Numbered from the stretch's first letter, positions 34,180 through 43,304 are shown. The stretch: 64,000 nucleotides of DNA from CBDCIS01 sp965217565 (GCA_965217565.1 CBDCIS010000006.1:1-64000), one strand, 5' to 3'. Notes: generated from the sequence alone by a model not told the origin. Made by a program: numbers and translations.

Positions 34180-35154
34180 ATGTTTCTTGCTAATCATGCC
34201 CCATCGCATCCAAAAGATCCTTCACGGTCTCTGTGCCTAGAGTGTATCGAGAGAGCCCCCTTGGCGTGGCTGGCGTGCCTGGGGGCGATGATGATCGCTG
34301 CGGCAGCCTGCGGCGGATCCCTCCCGGGAAGCTCGGACGTAGGCGGAGGCTCCACCATCGATTGGCAGAAGGTGGCTGCGTATGAGGAGACCTGCCGCGC
34401 GCCAGGGAATTCCCTTTTTCAGCTCGACGAGAACTCAACAAACGCCGAATGGTCGGAAACGTTGGGGGAAGACATTGAAGCGTGGGAATCGCAGGATGTT
34501 CCCGATGCGCTGGACGCCTACCATAAAGCTACTGCAGACCTCCTGAAGGAAATTAGGAAGGTGATGGATTCCCAGCCCCCGGACGGTAGGGTCTTCGAGA
34601 CTCTTGATGATGAGGAATTTAATGAGGAGTTTGGAGAAAGCTTGGATGACGATGGCGAAGCGGTAGAAGACGCCTGGGCGAAGACTACTCCCCTCGTTCG
34701 CTATCGGCTGGGTGGGTCGCGCTGCTTTCAGGACGCGGACGCGAACGTAGACCTCACGCACGTTGCCGACTATGCCACTTCGTGCGGCTCCTACGCCTGT
34801 GATTTCAGCGTCTGGTATGTGGAGCGAGACGCCCAAAAACTTACTTTTGAGATAGCGTTCAGCAACCTTGATGAGGACACGCTATTACCGCTGCCGGACT
34901 GCGGCGAAAACCTGATCGTCCGCGACGGGAGCGGAATGTACTATGGGGCCTCAAGCTGTGAATTCAAAGGGAACATCCGTGACGGCAAGGTCCCGTATCA
35001 AGGAAGCTCGGTAGAGGCAGACGTGGGCATAGCCGTGGAGTACGAATTGCCGGAAAGCGCCAGCGACTTAGAACTGCTAGCGGCATTTGAACTGGAGGAA
35101 GAAGACGGAGGCGCGGAGGGCTTCATTATCAGCCTGTCTAACATAGAGCGGTAA
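34180..35154 (+). CDS. Lipoprotein of unknown function
   Basis: 324 residues from the ATG at 34180, which has a near-perfect GGAGGTGA 8 bases upstream. A long basic leader precedes the hydrophobic stretch LAWLACLGAMMIAAAACGG, whose AAAC is a lipobox. The mature protein is very acidic (EFNEEFGESLDDDGEAVEDA) with paired cysteines (TSCGSYACDF, SSCEF) and ends in a beta-like domain. No family recognised. It is followed 56 bases later by the TM2 gene. Confidence 0.65.
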   Translation: MFLANHAPSHPKDPSRSLCLECIERAPLAWLACLGAMMIAAAACGGSLPGSSDVGGGSTIDWQKVAAYEETCRAPGNSLFQLDENSTNAEWSETLGEDIEAWESQDVPDALDAYHKATADLLKEIRKVMDSQPPDGRVFETLDDEEFNEEFGESLDDDGEAVEDAWAKTTPLVRYRLGGSRCFQDADANVDLTHVADYATSCGSYACDFSVWYVERDAQKLTFEIAFSNLDEDTLLPLPDCGENLIVRDGSGMYYGASSCEFKGNIRDGKVPYQGSSVEADVGIAVEYELPESASDLELLAAFELEEEDGGAEGFIISLSNIER

Positions 35155-35210
35155 TCAGCCAGGACAACTTGTCAGACCCCAGAAGCCCAACGGGGAGAGG
35201 AGGACAGGGA

Positions 35211-35774
35211 ATGAATGGGACTATATTGGACTACACCGTTCAAACCAACTCGGGGTTAATCACGGGGGATGACGGCAACCGATATAACTTCGTCGGGACC
35301 GAGTGGAAAGACGAGGCGATTCCCAATCGGGGAATGCGGGTGGATTTCGAGGCGCAGGGCGGCGACGCCGTAGCCGTCTACCGTGCTACGCCAGCCGCCG
35401 GCGCCGGCGGGATGGGCGCCGCGCTTGACGGCGTGTTGGGATCCGAGAGGACGAGGTTGGTTGCCGGGCTGCTGGGGATTCTCCTTGGCTGGGCCGGCGC
35501 CCACAAGTTCTACCTGGGCATGAAACGGCCCGCAATGATGCAGTTGGCGGTTGGCGGCGGCGGCGCGGTGGTGGCATTGGTTTTGGGCAATATATTCGTA
35601 GCTCTGGGGATTTTCGGCATTGGCGTCATCATTGGGTTATTGATGTTCGCGGTTGGCTATATTGCTCTGATGGCGGCTGGCATACTTGGATTGGTGGAAG
35701 GCATTATCTACCTGACCAAGTCCGATGAAGAATTCCAGACTATCTACGTTACCGGCCGGAAAGAGTGGCTCTAG
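35211..35774 (+). CDS. TM2 domain membrane protein
   Basis: 187 residues from the ATG at 35211 (GGAGGACAGG upstream). Residues 1-60 form a short beta domain reminiscent of cold-shock folds (GTILDYTVQTNSGLITGDDG). A TM2 domain follows: VAGLLGILLGWAGAHKFYLG is the characteristic helix plus GxH.FYLG motif, then three further hydrophobic segments. TM2 proteins are small membrane proteins of poorly known role. Good ribosome site and intact frame argue for a live gene. Confidence 0.7.
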   Translation: MNGTILDYTVQTNSGLITGDDGNRYNFVGTEWKDEAIPNRGMRVDFEAQGGDAVAVYRATPAAGAGGMGAALDGVLGSERTRLVAGLLGILLGWAGAHKFYLGMKRPAMMQLAVGGGGAVVALVLGNIFVALGIFGIGVIIGLLMFAVGYIALMAAGILGLVEGIIYLTKSDEEFQTIYVTGRKEWL

Positions 35775-35829
35775 TCGGAGGCGAGCGGGGAAATTGACGG
35801 CATCGGGCGCGCGGCCCCGCATCCGGTGT

Positions 35830-36207
35830 TGCCTCGTCGACGTAGTTGAAGATGAAAGCCTCGGGGTCTGCGATGGGGGTGTCGTCGTTGTAGATGATGC
35901 GGTTGATGGTGAAATCCACATCCCGCGCCGTGAACAGCTCGCCGTCGTGTCAGGTGACGTCCCGCCGCAGATCTAATTTCTATTCCAGGCCATCATCGGA
36001 GGGCTCCCAAGATTCGGCCAGCGCCGACTCGATGGCGTCGTTCAGCCAAGAAGTCTCGGTCAGGCCGTTGAACACCTAACTGAAGTAGCCCGGCGAGCCC
36101 GCGTCATTGGCAAGCACAAGGTTGAAGGTCAGCGGCTCCGAGACGATAGCGCTGGCAATGGTCCCGCCGTACGTGCCAAGAGCATACTCGAACGAGTCCA
36201 CATTGTG
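35830..36207 (-). pseudogene. Family 5 solute-binding protein remnant with three stops
   Basis: One continuous minus-strand frame reads SFEYALGTYGGTIASAIVSE, PLTFNLVLANDAGSPGYFS, stop, VFNGLTETSWLNDAIESALA, ESWEPSDDGLE, stop, KLDLRRDVT, stop, HDGELFTARDVDFTINRIIY. This is the N-terminal part of a peptide/nickel ABC transporter binding protein (SBP_bac_5). Two stops (TAG, TGA) stand where the family has Trp (LTW.., VTWHDG), so single changes of TGG explain them. No frameshift occurs in the stretch. The rest of the gene is missing. Confidence 0.65.
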
Positions 36208-36230
36208 GCTTAGCCGCGCATCGCCACCGG

Positions 36231-36255
36231 GTTCCTGCCTTCGCAGTAATGACAG
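36231..36255. repeat. Dispersed 'GCGAAGGCAGGAA' hairpin repeat
   Basis: GTTCCTGCCTTCGCAGTAATGACAG is close to the dispersed palindromic repeat of form GTCATTCC.GCGAA..C.GGAATCC. A second, more symmetric copy (TTCCCGC/GCGGGAA at 41671-41688) lies inside the MITE at 41.6 kb. Confidence 0.45.
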
Positions 36256-36375
36256 CGGCTCGCTTCAGGGCACATCCCATTGAGGCACGGTCGCCGAAGC
36301 GGCGAAGATGTGTGCACTGGGGTGGCCCGACGGAGGGAGCAGGGAGAAACGGTCGGAAGGAACGTTGGCGGGGGT

Positions 36376-36686
36376 TCATAGTCGCACCCCATTCCTGCCG
36401 TTGTAGACCCAGATCAGGTGTATGGGAGTCGCCGCGATGACACCCCATTCTCTCTCCGTGCCTCCAACGTCTTCCTTCCAGAAGCCGTGAAGCAGACCCT
36501 CGATGTCCCCGCAATCGGCGAGGATTTCGCAGAGCTTCTCCTGCTCGTTCTTGAATACGGACGGATTCCAGCCGTTGGAACGCTCGTGCCACTGTTGGGC
36601 AACTCGCCGACGCTTCGCTTCCGACGGCTGCGCTGTGTCCGTTGCCGGAATGTCTAGTTCGGAGAGGGATTCTGCTGGGGTGGCGG
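36376..36686 (-). pseudogene. Extra PH-like domain fragment after the PH gene
   Basis: Directly downstream of the PH gene's stop but one frame away: RLTATPAESLSELDIPATDT, VAQQWHERSNGWNPSVFKNE, QEKLCEILADCGDIEGLLHG, EREWGVIAATPIHLIWVYNG, then a stop at 36376-36378. It matches the N-terminal half of the PH-like repeats (NERNKLGEILDNDEHLEALL and GVIAATNRRLLFV). Probably a fourth repeat cut off by a frameshift and truncation. Confidence 0.5.
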
Positions 36687-38006
36687 TTAGTCGGGCGGGT
36701 CTGCGACCAGGCTCCGCAAGCGCGCCGTGAACACCTCCACCTGCCCCTTTTCTCGGGAATGGTGGCGGCTCATGTCGTCCAAACCGTCAATCATGTACCC
36801 GGCGTATTCCGGTGAAGCGTCGATGCGGAGTTCAACGCCGTCATGGGATACACTGGCTATTCGATGGAGCGGCAACTGGAAGACGTGCTTGTCGTCCCAA
36901 CTGTTTGACACAAACAGAAGCCGTCGATTGGTGGCGGCAATGACGCCGGAGTGTCGGTCCTTCAGTTGCTGTCTCGGCCAGTAGGTGCCCCAGAGCAGGG
37001 CCTCAAGGTGTTCGTCGTTATCGAGAATCTCGCCCAGCTTATTGCGCTCGTTTCCGTGGTTGCCCCGGGAGTCCCATATCGGGTGTAGCAGCCGCCAGTC
37101 GGCGAGAATCCTGGGTTGCCCGGAAACCTGCCGTGGCGCAGCCGCGTGTTCCCGCATAATGTTGACGAAAGGCGAGGCGTCGGCCTCCCGCCGGAAGTGG
37201 GCTGCGTATACTTGGCCTTTCTGGTCAACGAACCTGACCTCTTGACCTTCCGTGTGTTCCGTGCATTCCACTGCCAGGATTGTCCCGGGGGGGCAGCTTG
37301 CGATTATTTCCTCCTCCCGCCTATGAAGGAGCACATCGGTGTGCACAGCTAGCGTAATGAGCAGTATACGGCGCTCGGTGGCCGCGGCGAGCGCCGGCCA
37401 GCCATACCATGACGTTACCCAAGATTCCGGAGTGTGACTCCCGCTCGGGCCGCCCCCACTGCCAGGATTATGAAGGACTGTCTCCTGTCCCGCTGAGCAA
37501 TGCGCCCAGTGCCGGACCTGCTCTCCAAGCGCTAGGACATGGGAAAATGCCACCGCGACCGACTCTTCGTCGCTCAGCAGATGGCCTCTTACAAACCGGG
37601 AGAACTCAGCGGCCGCAAATTGCAAGTCCAGGTCAAAGACTGCTCCCGACTCGCTGTCCGTAGCACTGCCATGTCCCGGCCCTCTGAGCTTAACCCTGCC
37701 GGGTTCCGGTTCCGTGATTTCGTCAATTTCCAGGTAAGTCAGACCAAAGCGGTTCTTGGACAACCGGCCCCGGTTCAGCAAGATTACCCGGCGCCCGGTA
37801 GCGACCACGACCCCCCGGTCATGGCGGGAGGCCCACGCTACATTCTTGGTCTCAAAGCCGCATGAGTGCAGTAGCTCGACATCTTCGCCAGGTTCCAGAA
37901 GATCGTAGAGCATCTTGCGCTCGCCTTGGTAGTCCCTCCGGCCCCAGCCCGGTTGCAGGGCTTGCCACTGGTCGTCGATGCTTCGGATTTTCTCGCGTGT
38001 CGGCAT
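36687..38006 (-). CDS. Protein with three PH-like domains
   Basis: 439 residues from the ATG at 38006 (GGAGGAGA upstream). Three bacterial PH-like modules are seen: about 25-120 (LEPGEDVELLHSCGFETKNV, GVVVATGRRVILLNRG), 150-265 (VLALGEQVRHWAHC, LAAATERRILLITLAVHT) and 300-400 (NDEHLEALLWGTYWP, GVIAATNRRLLFVSNSW). Each has the (G/A)V.(V/A)AT.RR(L/I)L strand typical of YokE-like/bPH domains. It is soluble, without signal or membrane helix. Partners unknown. Fragments of similar genes lie at 33.1-33.6 and 36.4 kb. Confidence 0.6.
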   Translation of the reverse strand: MPTREKIRSIDDQWQALQPGWGRRDYQGERKMLYDLLEPGEDVELLHSCGFETKNVAWASRHDRGVVVATGRRVILLNRGRLSKNRFGLTYLEIDEITEPEPGRVKLRGPGHGSATDSESGAVFDLDLQFAAAEFSRFVRGHLLSDEESVAVAFSHVLALGEQVRHWAHCSAGQETVLHNPGSGGGPSGSHTPESWVTSWYGWPALAAATERRILLITLAVHTDVLLHRREEEIIASCPPGTILAVECTEHTEGQEVRFVDQKGQVYAAHFRREADASPFVNIMREHAAAPRQVSGQPRILADWRLLHPIWDSRGNHGNERNKLGEILDNDEHLEALLWGTYWPRQQLKDRHSGVIAATNRRLLFVSNSWDDKHVFQLPLHRIASVSHDGVELRIDASPEYAGYMIDGLDDMSRHHSREKGQVEVFTARLRSLVADPPD

Positions 38007-38055
38007 GTATCTCCTCCGTACTGCCAATGTTGCCAGGGCAACCTTGGCGGCTCCG

Positions 38056-38346
38056 CTACCCCCTGTCCCCGCAGACCTCATCCCTAGCCGCCTTCAGGTC
38101 ATCCAGCGGGGCGGCTTGGCTCACGTAGATGTACTGTTTCTTGGCATCATCCAGGTTCCGGGCAGTGGGGAACATCATCATCATGCTCTGCTCGAAGACC
38201 GGGTCGTTCTCGGCCATGCAGCCCAGCGTCTCCTTGATAACCGCCTCCTTGCTGTCGCTGGCGCAGGCCACCGCCAGCAGTATGCCCAAGGCCATAGTGA
38301 TGCACAGCGCACGGCCCCAGCCGCCACCAACACAGGTAATCGCCAT
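38056..38346 (-). CDS. Small lipoprotein
   Basis: 96 residues with AGAGAGG upstream of the ATG. Signal peptide ALCITMALGILLAVACAS carries a VACA lipobox. The mature part (DSKEAVIKETLGCMAENDPV, DDAKKQYIYVSQAAPLDDLK) has two cysteines and is helical. No family recognised. It lies 50 bases upstream of the PH-domain gene on the same strand, so they may share a transcript. Confidence 0.6.
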   Translation of the reverse strand: MAITCVGGGWGRALCITMALGILLAVACASDSKEAVIKETLGCMAENDPVFEQSMMMMFPTARNLDDAKKQYIYVSQAAPLDDLKAARDEVCGDRG

Positions 38347-38922
38347 TTTCCAACACCTCTCTGTTTGAAGGATACCCGAATCAGGCCGGTGGTGCTAACC
38401 GCTCTCCATCGTGATCTCATTGCATCAGAAGCCTTAGCTGGACTGTGGAAGTCTTGGCGAAGATGTCGGGTGTGGTCATATCGCACCTGGCAGTGGGCCT
38501 GAGTTGCCAACCATGCCAACACCGACCCACTCACCGGCAGGCGACAGGGCTGGCATCGCCGCTCTTTGGCTCACCTCGAAGGCGGTCTTCTACTACTGCT
38601 GATGCTCTACACTAGCCAGCGATTTTCGGACAGCAAAGGAAGGCCCGCATATTGCGGCCCGTCTGAGGAACGTCCGGACTTGAATGCAATGAGGGCGGCA
38701 TGAACGGATGGGCAGGGGGAGAGCGCCGCACGTCAAGCAGTGTCTCTCCCCTTTGAGGCAACGGCTTGGCGCCCCGCGCAGGTAAGCTCCAGCCCTGACG
38801 GGTATCCTGGGTATTTCCGGCCAGGAACCCGAACCAGGGGAACAGCGTCCGTTGCCCTCCCATACACCGGTACTGACATGTGCTTGCTGACCACCGAGCC
38901 TCTCATCTGCTACGCTCGACAC
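38347..38922. other. Intergenic region, nothing recognised
   Basis: 576 bases between the divergent lipoprotein and replication-relaxation genes. Open frames here lack ribosome sites and family features. A small hairpin CCGCATATTGCGG (about 38647-38659) is the only structure noted. Confidence 0.4.
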
Positions 38923-39435
38923 ATGGCTCTTTCCGAAAGACGGCTGCTAGACTCTCTCAGCCGGATGCCCTTCATCGACGCGGAGGAACTGGCCCTGGTC
39001 CTCGGCGAACCGCTGGCGACGGTGCACCGCGCCCTGCGCGGCATGCTGACTGACGGCATCGTCGGGAGGGTGAGTCACGGCACCGCTCACCTACCGTCGA
39101 GCCAGAGATACTACCTGACGACCAAGGGCATCAGAGAGGTTGCCGGGTTGCTCGGCTTTGCGATGCCCTCGGACTTCGTGCGCGCCTACCCCGTGTCCAG
39201 GGAGTGGCTGACACTGCTCATCCGCCGGATGGACTCGGTGGCTGCCATCTACCGTCTTGCCGCGTCACTCTCCCCCTGGATCGACAGCCTCCGGTCACAC
39301 GTGGAGTTCCACCGCAGGGGCCGGTTCGACGCCACGATCACCCTCCACGACGGCCGCGGCTTCGGCGAGACCGCTCACCGGCCCTCCATAGGTCAGGTCG
39401 CCCTAGTTGCGCCAGTGTCTTCAACGACGGTTTGA
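38923..39435 (+). pseudogene. Truncated replication-relaxation protein
   Basis: 170 residues from the ATG at 38923. It aligns with the first third of the 543-residue protein at 10.6 kb: winged helix LGEPLATVHRALRGMLTDGI, then YPVSREWLTLLIRRMDSVAA, IYRLAASLSPW and ITLHDGRGFG against LPVSIQWLRILMDRLDALAV, IYRLASTVAG and LTLPGGRTMG. It stops after VALVAPV, 9 bases from the end of the convergent DUF4238 gene; the second winged helix and C-terminal domain are missing. A remnant of a second conjugative element. Confidence 0.7.
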
Positions 39436-39608
39436 CCGACGCTTCACTCTGATCGCGGTGGTCGCTTTGAATTGAAACGTTGGCGCCACTGGCCTACTAT
39501 CCTCGGTTCCTTAGAAGCAAACTCTCTAGCCAATCGAAAGTCGTTCCGACTCGCAAATACGAACCTTCGTGAGTGGCCCACTTGGTGAATATTGGCGTCC
39601 TTAACTAG

Positions 39609-40414
39609 GTAGTGTTGACATTTATATTATACTGGGTATATGTCAGCAATTACACTATCTCCAGAACAATGGTCACGGGTGTTGGAGTTCCTTCGTAGTC
39701 AGCCAGACTTGTATGTCGGACAGGAGTCCGACTGTAAGCGGTTCATCGAGGCCATCATCTGGATGAGCAGGTCTGGTGCGCCGTGGAGGCTACTGCCTTC
39801 CGAGTACGGGAAATGGAACAGCGTCTACAAGCGGTTTGCCCGATGGTGTGAGGGCGGAATATGGGAACGAATGCATCAGCATTTCATCGATGACCCTGAC
39901 ATGGAGTACCTGATCATCGACACTACCATAGTCCGGGCCCACCATTCCGCTGCGGGCGCTCCCAAAAAAACGGTGGTCAACTATCTCAAGCCCTCGGTCG
40001 TAGCCGAGGTGGGTTCACTACAAAGGTCCATGTGGGTGTCGACGGCCTCGGCAACCCGTTGAGATTCAGATTGACCGCAGGGCAAGAGCACGATGTCACT
40101 CAGGCCGAGGCGCTCATATCCGGTATGGAGAGTGAGTATGTGATTGCAGACCGCGCATATGACTCCCGCCAGTTTCGTGAGTCGATCATCGGCAACCGGA
40201 CCACCCCGGTGATCCCGCCTCGCTCGAACCGAAGGGAGCTACCCTCATACGATGAGTATCTGTACCGAGAGCGGCATCTCGTCGAGTGCTTCATAGGCAA
40301 GATCCAGCACTACCGCCACATCTTCTCCCGATTCGACAAGCTGGCAAATAGGTACCTCGGGTTCCTCCACTTTGTCGGCGCTCTCATATGGCTAAGATGA
40401 AATGTCAACACTAC
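39609..40414 (+). mobile_element. IS5-family insertion sequence, CTAG target duplication
   Basis: 806 bp with 15-bp inverted ends (GTAGTGTTGACATTT at 39609 and its complement ending at 40414). CTAG flanks it on both sides (39605-39608 and 40415-40418), matching the YTAR target duplications of IS5-like elements. It contains one transposase gene in two frames and lies inside the DUF4238 gene. Confidence 0.85.
39640..40400 (+). CDS. IS5-family transposase, -1 programmed frameshift
   Basis: Frame one runs 39640-40062 and frame two 40032-40400. At 39964-39970 seven As precede a C (CCC-A7-C). A -1 shift there gives GAPKKNGGQLSQ, SRGGFTTKVHVGVDG, joining the halves into about 253 residues. DDE residues are visible: LIIDTTIVRAH, IADRAYDS and VECFIGKIQHYR. 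The A7 slippery run at the exact joint fits programmed frameshifting known in IS5/IS427 members, so the element is probably active. Confidence 0.8.
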
Positions 40415-41144
40415 CTAGTTCCGGTTCTAGAGGGACTGGAATTACACGACCATCGAATGGCCTCAATTCATTCCAACCTCTTGAATCAAAGCAATACATC
40501 AGGACTTTGGGAGTTAGGGGGATCAGGAGATATGCTCCTACTAGCGAGGTCTGAGCCCAATGGAGATGTTGTGTCTTTGACCTAACCTTAAATGGATCGT
40601 CTGACGTATAAAGCGAGTCTGACGTCTCATTGATTCTGAATGTCCAAATACCGTTCTGTACCCAATCCGAAATTTCCGATACTACAGCATCGTTCCAAAG
40701 CAATTCGGTATGAAGGTTTCTTTGGGTGCTCTCTTCAGCGGGTAGAGTTTCAGGGTCTATCAGTCCCTGTATTAGCATCGTCCTCGCTTCAGAAGTCCTA
40801 AGTAACTGAGTCGTTATATACAGCGACATCACTTCCCGATTCACGTCTGGTATCTCAATGGAGGCCCCTAGTGCCATATGGGCTAGCCAATCTTCGGAAA
40901 TCAGCGCAGCTTCCTGTTCCGAAGCGCTGAATTGTTGTTCCATTAGAGTCGGATCTGGAAAACCCTCTGGAAGCGTATAGAAGCCTCGCTCAGCGGCGAG
41001 ATTTCTCGGGTTCGCCGCAAAGACACGGTCGTTGTCTTTGTCATACACCCAAAGCAGCCCATCTGGATCAACAAACCGTTTCAGATAGAACTGAGGAACG
41101 AAGTGGTGCAGATTATTGTCCATAGCCCAAATTTCGTATTCCAT

Positions 41145-41437
41145 GGCTTGGAGTGGATCTTTGTCTGCCGTGTTTCTAGTTTACCAGATAGCGAGCCACG
41201 CCCGGTTGCGTGTGGGTCGGTCGATCGTCCCACAAGAAGCGCTATTGTGTTTGGTAGGTTTGGCGTTGGTGCGACTGGTGTATGGCCCTCAGAGGTCAGT
41301 CAGGGCTACTTGCGGGTCATGGATCCAGATCTGATACTGTTCATACGTGAGATGTACGCGGTTGAGAAACAGGGTTGCTGAACCAATGCGTGTGGAAATA
41401 GAATACTGATGTCCCACCACTCCTTCGGAGCAGGGCT
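41145..41437. other. Intergenic region, nothing recognised
   Basis: Divergent gap between DUF4238 (minus) and the dual-OB gene (plus). No promoter or structure stands out. Confidence 0.35.
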
Positions 41438-42226
41438 TTGGCGATACCCGCAGTTAGACGCATCGTATGCCTGGCCAATTCACGTATGCCGGGGGGCAGC
41501 TGTATTGCTGGCAGAGCGCTAGGGTCCGACGGGCGGCCTGGCCTTTGGGTGAGGCCCGTAAGCGGTCGGGAGAATGAAGGCGTGGCCGCAAGGGTGTCCC
41601 GCTATGTGGACGGTGGTACACCTAGTACCGTTTCTACTTGAAGATGACAGGCATCGAATACTATCCGTCTTTCCCGCGAAAGCGGGAATCCAGTGTGGAA
41701 GGCAGCCGAGATATTATCAAATACATCTGGAAACGGTACTAGTCTGCTTGATGTCATGGACGTCCCGGTGCTCAATGCGCAGCCGAATGGCCACCAGCGG
41801 GAGAATTGGCTGCTCGATCCGAGCCGCCGTTGGACTAAGGTGGGCAGCGTCGTACACGCTGATCTGCCCAAGTGGACCGAGAATGTCGAAACACTCTGGA
41901 TCAATGGGTGCAGCACCAGCAGTGGACAGAACGACAGAGTTGCAACCTCCGATGCTAATTCCCTTGGAAGTTCATTGTGTCTCATCAAAGTCAATCTCGC
42001 AATCTGTGTGTTTGACCATTATAACCGTCGGAGAGCGCAAGCCCGCTTTCGATACAAAGGAACGGACTACTGGATGTGGGTCACTGACCCTCACTACGAG
42101 TCTGAATACAAACAGCAGTGCGATGGCACCTATCGTCTTGGTGAATGTTGCGTAACAATAAGTCTGAGCGGAGTGAATGATGATGGGTATGCCTATAAGC
42201 TCGTGGCGGCCATCATAAGACCCTGA
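41438..42226 (+). pseudogene. Dual OB-fold gene interrupted by a MITE
   Basis: The 5' part (TTG start 41438) reads RRIVCLANSRMPGGSCIAGR, GLWVRPVSGRENEGVA, VDGGTP; the 3' part reads LLDVMDVPVLNAQPNGHQRE, NWLLDPSRRW and FRYKGTDYWMWVTDPHYE. Together they match the 'dual OB domain' family (RIVCLANS...WIRPVS). Deleting the 113-bp insert plus one CTAG gives DGGTPSLLDVMDV without a break. The insert is in frame (117 bases) but brings TGA stops. The gene ends 14 bases before the first DUF488 gene. Confidence 0.7.
41626..41738 (+). mobile_element. 113-bp MITE with CTAG target duplication
   Basis: Inverted ends TACCGTTTC (41626-41634) and GAAACGGTA (41730-41738), flanked by CTAG at 41622-41625 and 41739-41742. 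The inside has no coding capacity and includes a hairpin TTCCCGC/GCGGGAA (41671-41688). Size, ends and target duplication are those of a miniature inverted-repeat element mobilised by an IS5-type transposase. No full-length parent with these ends is in the window. Confidence 0.7.
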
Positions 42227-42240
42227 CATCTGGGAGAACC

Positions 42241-42870
42241 TTGAACTCAACACAGCACCAGGTATTCACGATCGGACACTCCAACCACTCGTCCGGAGGG
42301 TTCCTCGATCTGCTGGGGAAGCATCGTATAGATGAAGTGGTAGACGTCCGTTCGTCGCCCGCCAGTCGATATAGCCCTCACTTCAACTATGAAGTCCTGA
42401 GTTGCACCCTAGAAGAAGCTGGGATCGGCTATGTATTCCTTGGCGGAGAACTGGGTGGACGTCCTGTGGACCGCTCGTGCTATGACGTGGATGGACGAGT
42501 GCGATATGATCGTCTGGCAAACACCGACTCCTTCGATGATGGAATCAGGCGAATAGTTAGAGCGGCCGACGAGCGCCGTGTTGCCGTGATGTGTAGCGAG
42601 AAGGAGCCACTGGATTGCCACCGCGCACTGTTGATTGCCAGAGTGCTGGAAGAGCGCGGCGTTGCTGTCGAACATATCCTGGCCAATGGAAATGCGGAAT
42701 TGCACGATGCCACGATGAATCGTCTGATGGATCTCTTCAAATTGCCTCACAACGGTGATTTGTTCCGCTCCCGAAACGAAGTGATTGCAGATGCCCTGAG
42801 TCGTAGGGCCAGGAAAGTAGCATATGTTTCCGAAGGAGCGCCCGGCGACGCCCGGAGGCATGAGTCTTGA
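42241..42870 (+). CDS. DUF488 family protein (first)
   Basis: 209 residues from a TTG codon. FTIGHSNHSSGGFLDLLGKH, VDVRSSPASRYSPHFN and the motif CSEKEPLDCHRALLIA are diagnostic of DUF488, proteins of unknown biochemical role often found near DNA-processing or defence genes. The Cys and His of CS.....CHR may bind metal or act in catalysis. Overlaps the next DUF488 gene by 4 bases (TTGA), so the two are translated together. Confidence 0.8.
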   Translation: MNSTQHQVFTIGHSNHSSGGFLDLLGKHRIDEVVDVRSSPASRYSPHFNYEVLSCTLEEAGIGYVFLGGELGGRPVDRSCYDVDGRVRYDRLANTDSFDDGIRRIVRAADERRVAVMCSEKEPLDCHRALLIARVLEERGVAVEHILANGNAELHDATMNRLMDLFKLPHNGDLFRSRNEVIADALSRRARKVAYVSEGAPGDARRHES

Positions 42871-43304
42871 AGGTCTACACTATCGGCTTTACAAAGAAAT
42901 CTGCCTCCGAGTTTTTTGAGTTGCTACATGGCTCTGGCGCAAGGCGCTTGGTTGACGTACGGCTCAACAATGTCTCGCAACTTGCAGGATTTGCCAAAAA
43001 AGGCGACCTTGAATACTTCCTTCACAAGATTTGTCGCATGAAATACGTCCATATGCCTGAGCTAGCGCCCACTCCAGAGATGCTGGACGCTTACCGAAAA
43101 GAACATCGTGACTGGGAAACTTATGAGCGCGAGTTCCTCGCCCTGTTGGATGAACGACGCATTTCGAAGAAGGGAATAAAGAGGACGATCAACAATGCGT
43201 GCCTGTTGTGCAGCGAGGACAAGCCGGAACACTGTCACCGTCGGCTGGTTGCCGAATATTTGAACTGCCATTGGGGCGATCTCGAGATAATCCACTTGGG
43301 CTGA
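42867..43304 (+). CDS. DUF488 family protein (second)
   Basis: 145 residues, TTG start in the 4-base overlap with GGAGG upstream. VYTIGFTKKSASEFFELLHG, LVDVRLNNVSQLAGFAKK and CSEDKPEHCHRRLVAEYL mark the second DUF488 subfamily (short form). Together with the dual-OB gene upstream it forms a three-gene unit. Function unknown; with the OB gene broken, the unit may be inactive. Confidence 0.8.
   Translation: MKVYTIGFTKKSASEFFELLHGSGARRLVDVRLNNVSQLAGFAKKGDLEYFLHKICRMKYVHMPELAPTPEMLDAYRKEHRDWETYEREFLALLDERRISKKGIKRTINNACLLCSEDKPEHCHRRLVAEYLNCHWGDLEIIHLG

Larger units (their letters stand above)
39444..41144 (-). pseudogene. DUF4238 gene split by an IS5-family element
   Basis: The 5' part (41144-40419) encodes HHFVPQFYLKRFVDPDGLLW, LWVYDKDNDRVF and the long DUF4238 core; the last codons (39608-39444) encode FVFASRNDFRLAREF to a stop. 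Removing the IS (39609-40414) and one CTAG copy restores one frame of 297 codons, reading EPEL-VKDAN across the joint, so the host gene was intact before insertion. DUF4238 proteins are uncharacterised and often found in accessory regions. Start is ATG 41144 or ATG 41123. Confidence 0.75.
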
